This document shows positions 6,146 through 6,288 of a stretch of DNA of 6,288 nt, one piece after another; the first letter of the stretch is position 1; every line of letters begins with the position of its first letter. The notes under the pieces were generated by a model. The model did no database searches. It was not told where the DNA came from and was given only the letters and a program-made list of their open reading frames with translations. The DNA comes from Acidimicrobiales bacterium (GTDB taxonomy: Bacteria > Actinomycetota > Acidimicrobiia > Acidimicrobiales > Poriferisodalaceae). The DNA is taken from positions 1 to 6,288 of the forward strand of contig JAGQSP010000188.1 in the NCBI GenBank assembly GCA_020439485.1, read 5' to 3'. The position numbers and the translations under genes are program-made.

Positions 6146-6288
6146 ATGACGGGAAGCTCGTTCGGACAGCGGTTCAAGATAACCACCTTCGGCGAAAGTC
6201 ACGGGGGTGGCGTCGGCGTCGTAGTAGACGGCTGCCCGCCCCGCCTGGCCCTCGATCTCGACGCCATCCAGTTCGACCTCGACAGGCG
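6146..6288 (+). CDS. aroC: Chorismate synthase, N-terminal part (3' end off window)
   Basis: Forty-seven codons are visible from ATG at 6146 to the right edge. The start reads [12 protein letters not shown], then [20 protein letters not shown] at 13-32, the chorismate synthase signature, and the visible part ends FDLDR, where the family continues with its conserved Arg-rich RRPGQ segment. The enzyme converts 5-enolpyruvylshikimate-3-phosphate to chorismate using reduced FMN, the last step of the shikimate pathway, in the cytoplasm. H19 corresponds to the conserved His of the family signature. Full-length members are about 350-400 residues, so most of the gene lies outside the window. No good Shine-Dalgarno site precedes the ATG. 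It is divergent from the Nudix operon and probably leads other shikimate genes to the right. Confidence 0.93.
   Translation, partial: MTGSSFGQRFKITTFGESHGGGVGVVVDGCPPRLALDLDAIQFDLDR

Overview
The window is high-GC DNA with long open frames on several strands, typical of a high-GC actinobacterium. A 42-residue repeat carrying G-Y-W and D-G-G-V-F motifs, joined to a Tat-exported DUF1501 protein beside a DUF1800 gene, suggests an Acidimicrobiia-like lineage. That placement is an inference from gene content alone.

Layout from left to right: (1) 1-1912, minus strand: a DUF1501 protein with a twin-arginine signal and a C-terminal array of 42-residue repeats. It runs off the left edge, so its C terminus is missing. 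(2) 1962-3248, minus strand: its usual partner, a DUF1800 protein, lying 49 bases upstream in the direction of transcription. (3) 3249-3455: the only sizeable non-coding stretch. It holds a strong Shine-Dalgarno site, a small hairpin next to it, a 10-bp inverted repeat and an 11-bp tandem repeat in an AT-rich patch, and is probably the leader and control region of the DUF1800-DUF1501 pair. (4) 3456-6110, minus strand: a compact three-gene operon in the order Nudix hydrolase with N-terminal zinc ribbon, membrane-anchored beta-propeller-like protein, and class C beta-lactamase-type serine hydrolase. The first gap is 16 bases and the second junction is a 4-base GTGA overlap. (5) 6146-6288, plus strand: the first 47 codons of chorismate synthase (aroC), divergent from the Nudix gene and running off the right edge.

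The DUF1800-DUF1501 pair is a widespread conserved couple without a settled function. Here the DUF1501 member has acquired a probable surface-exposed repeat domain, while the DUF1800 member has no visible export signal. The three-gene operon combines a cytoplasmic nucleotide-type hydrolase, an outward-facing sensor-like propeller and a penicillin-binding-type hydrolase without a signal peptide. Each family is recognisable, but no function for the combination is known to me. aroC belongs to the shikimate pathway and probably marks the edge of a housekeeping cluster to the right.

No tRNA, rRNA, CRISPR array, insertion sequence or convincing intrinsic terminator was seen.
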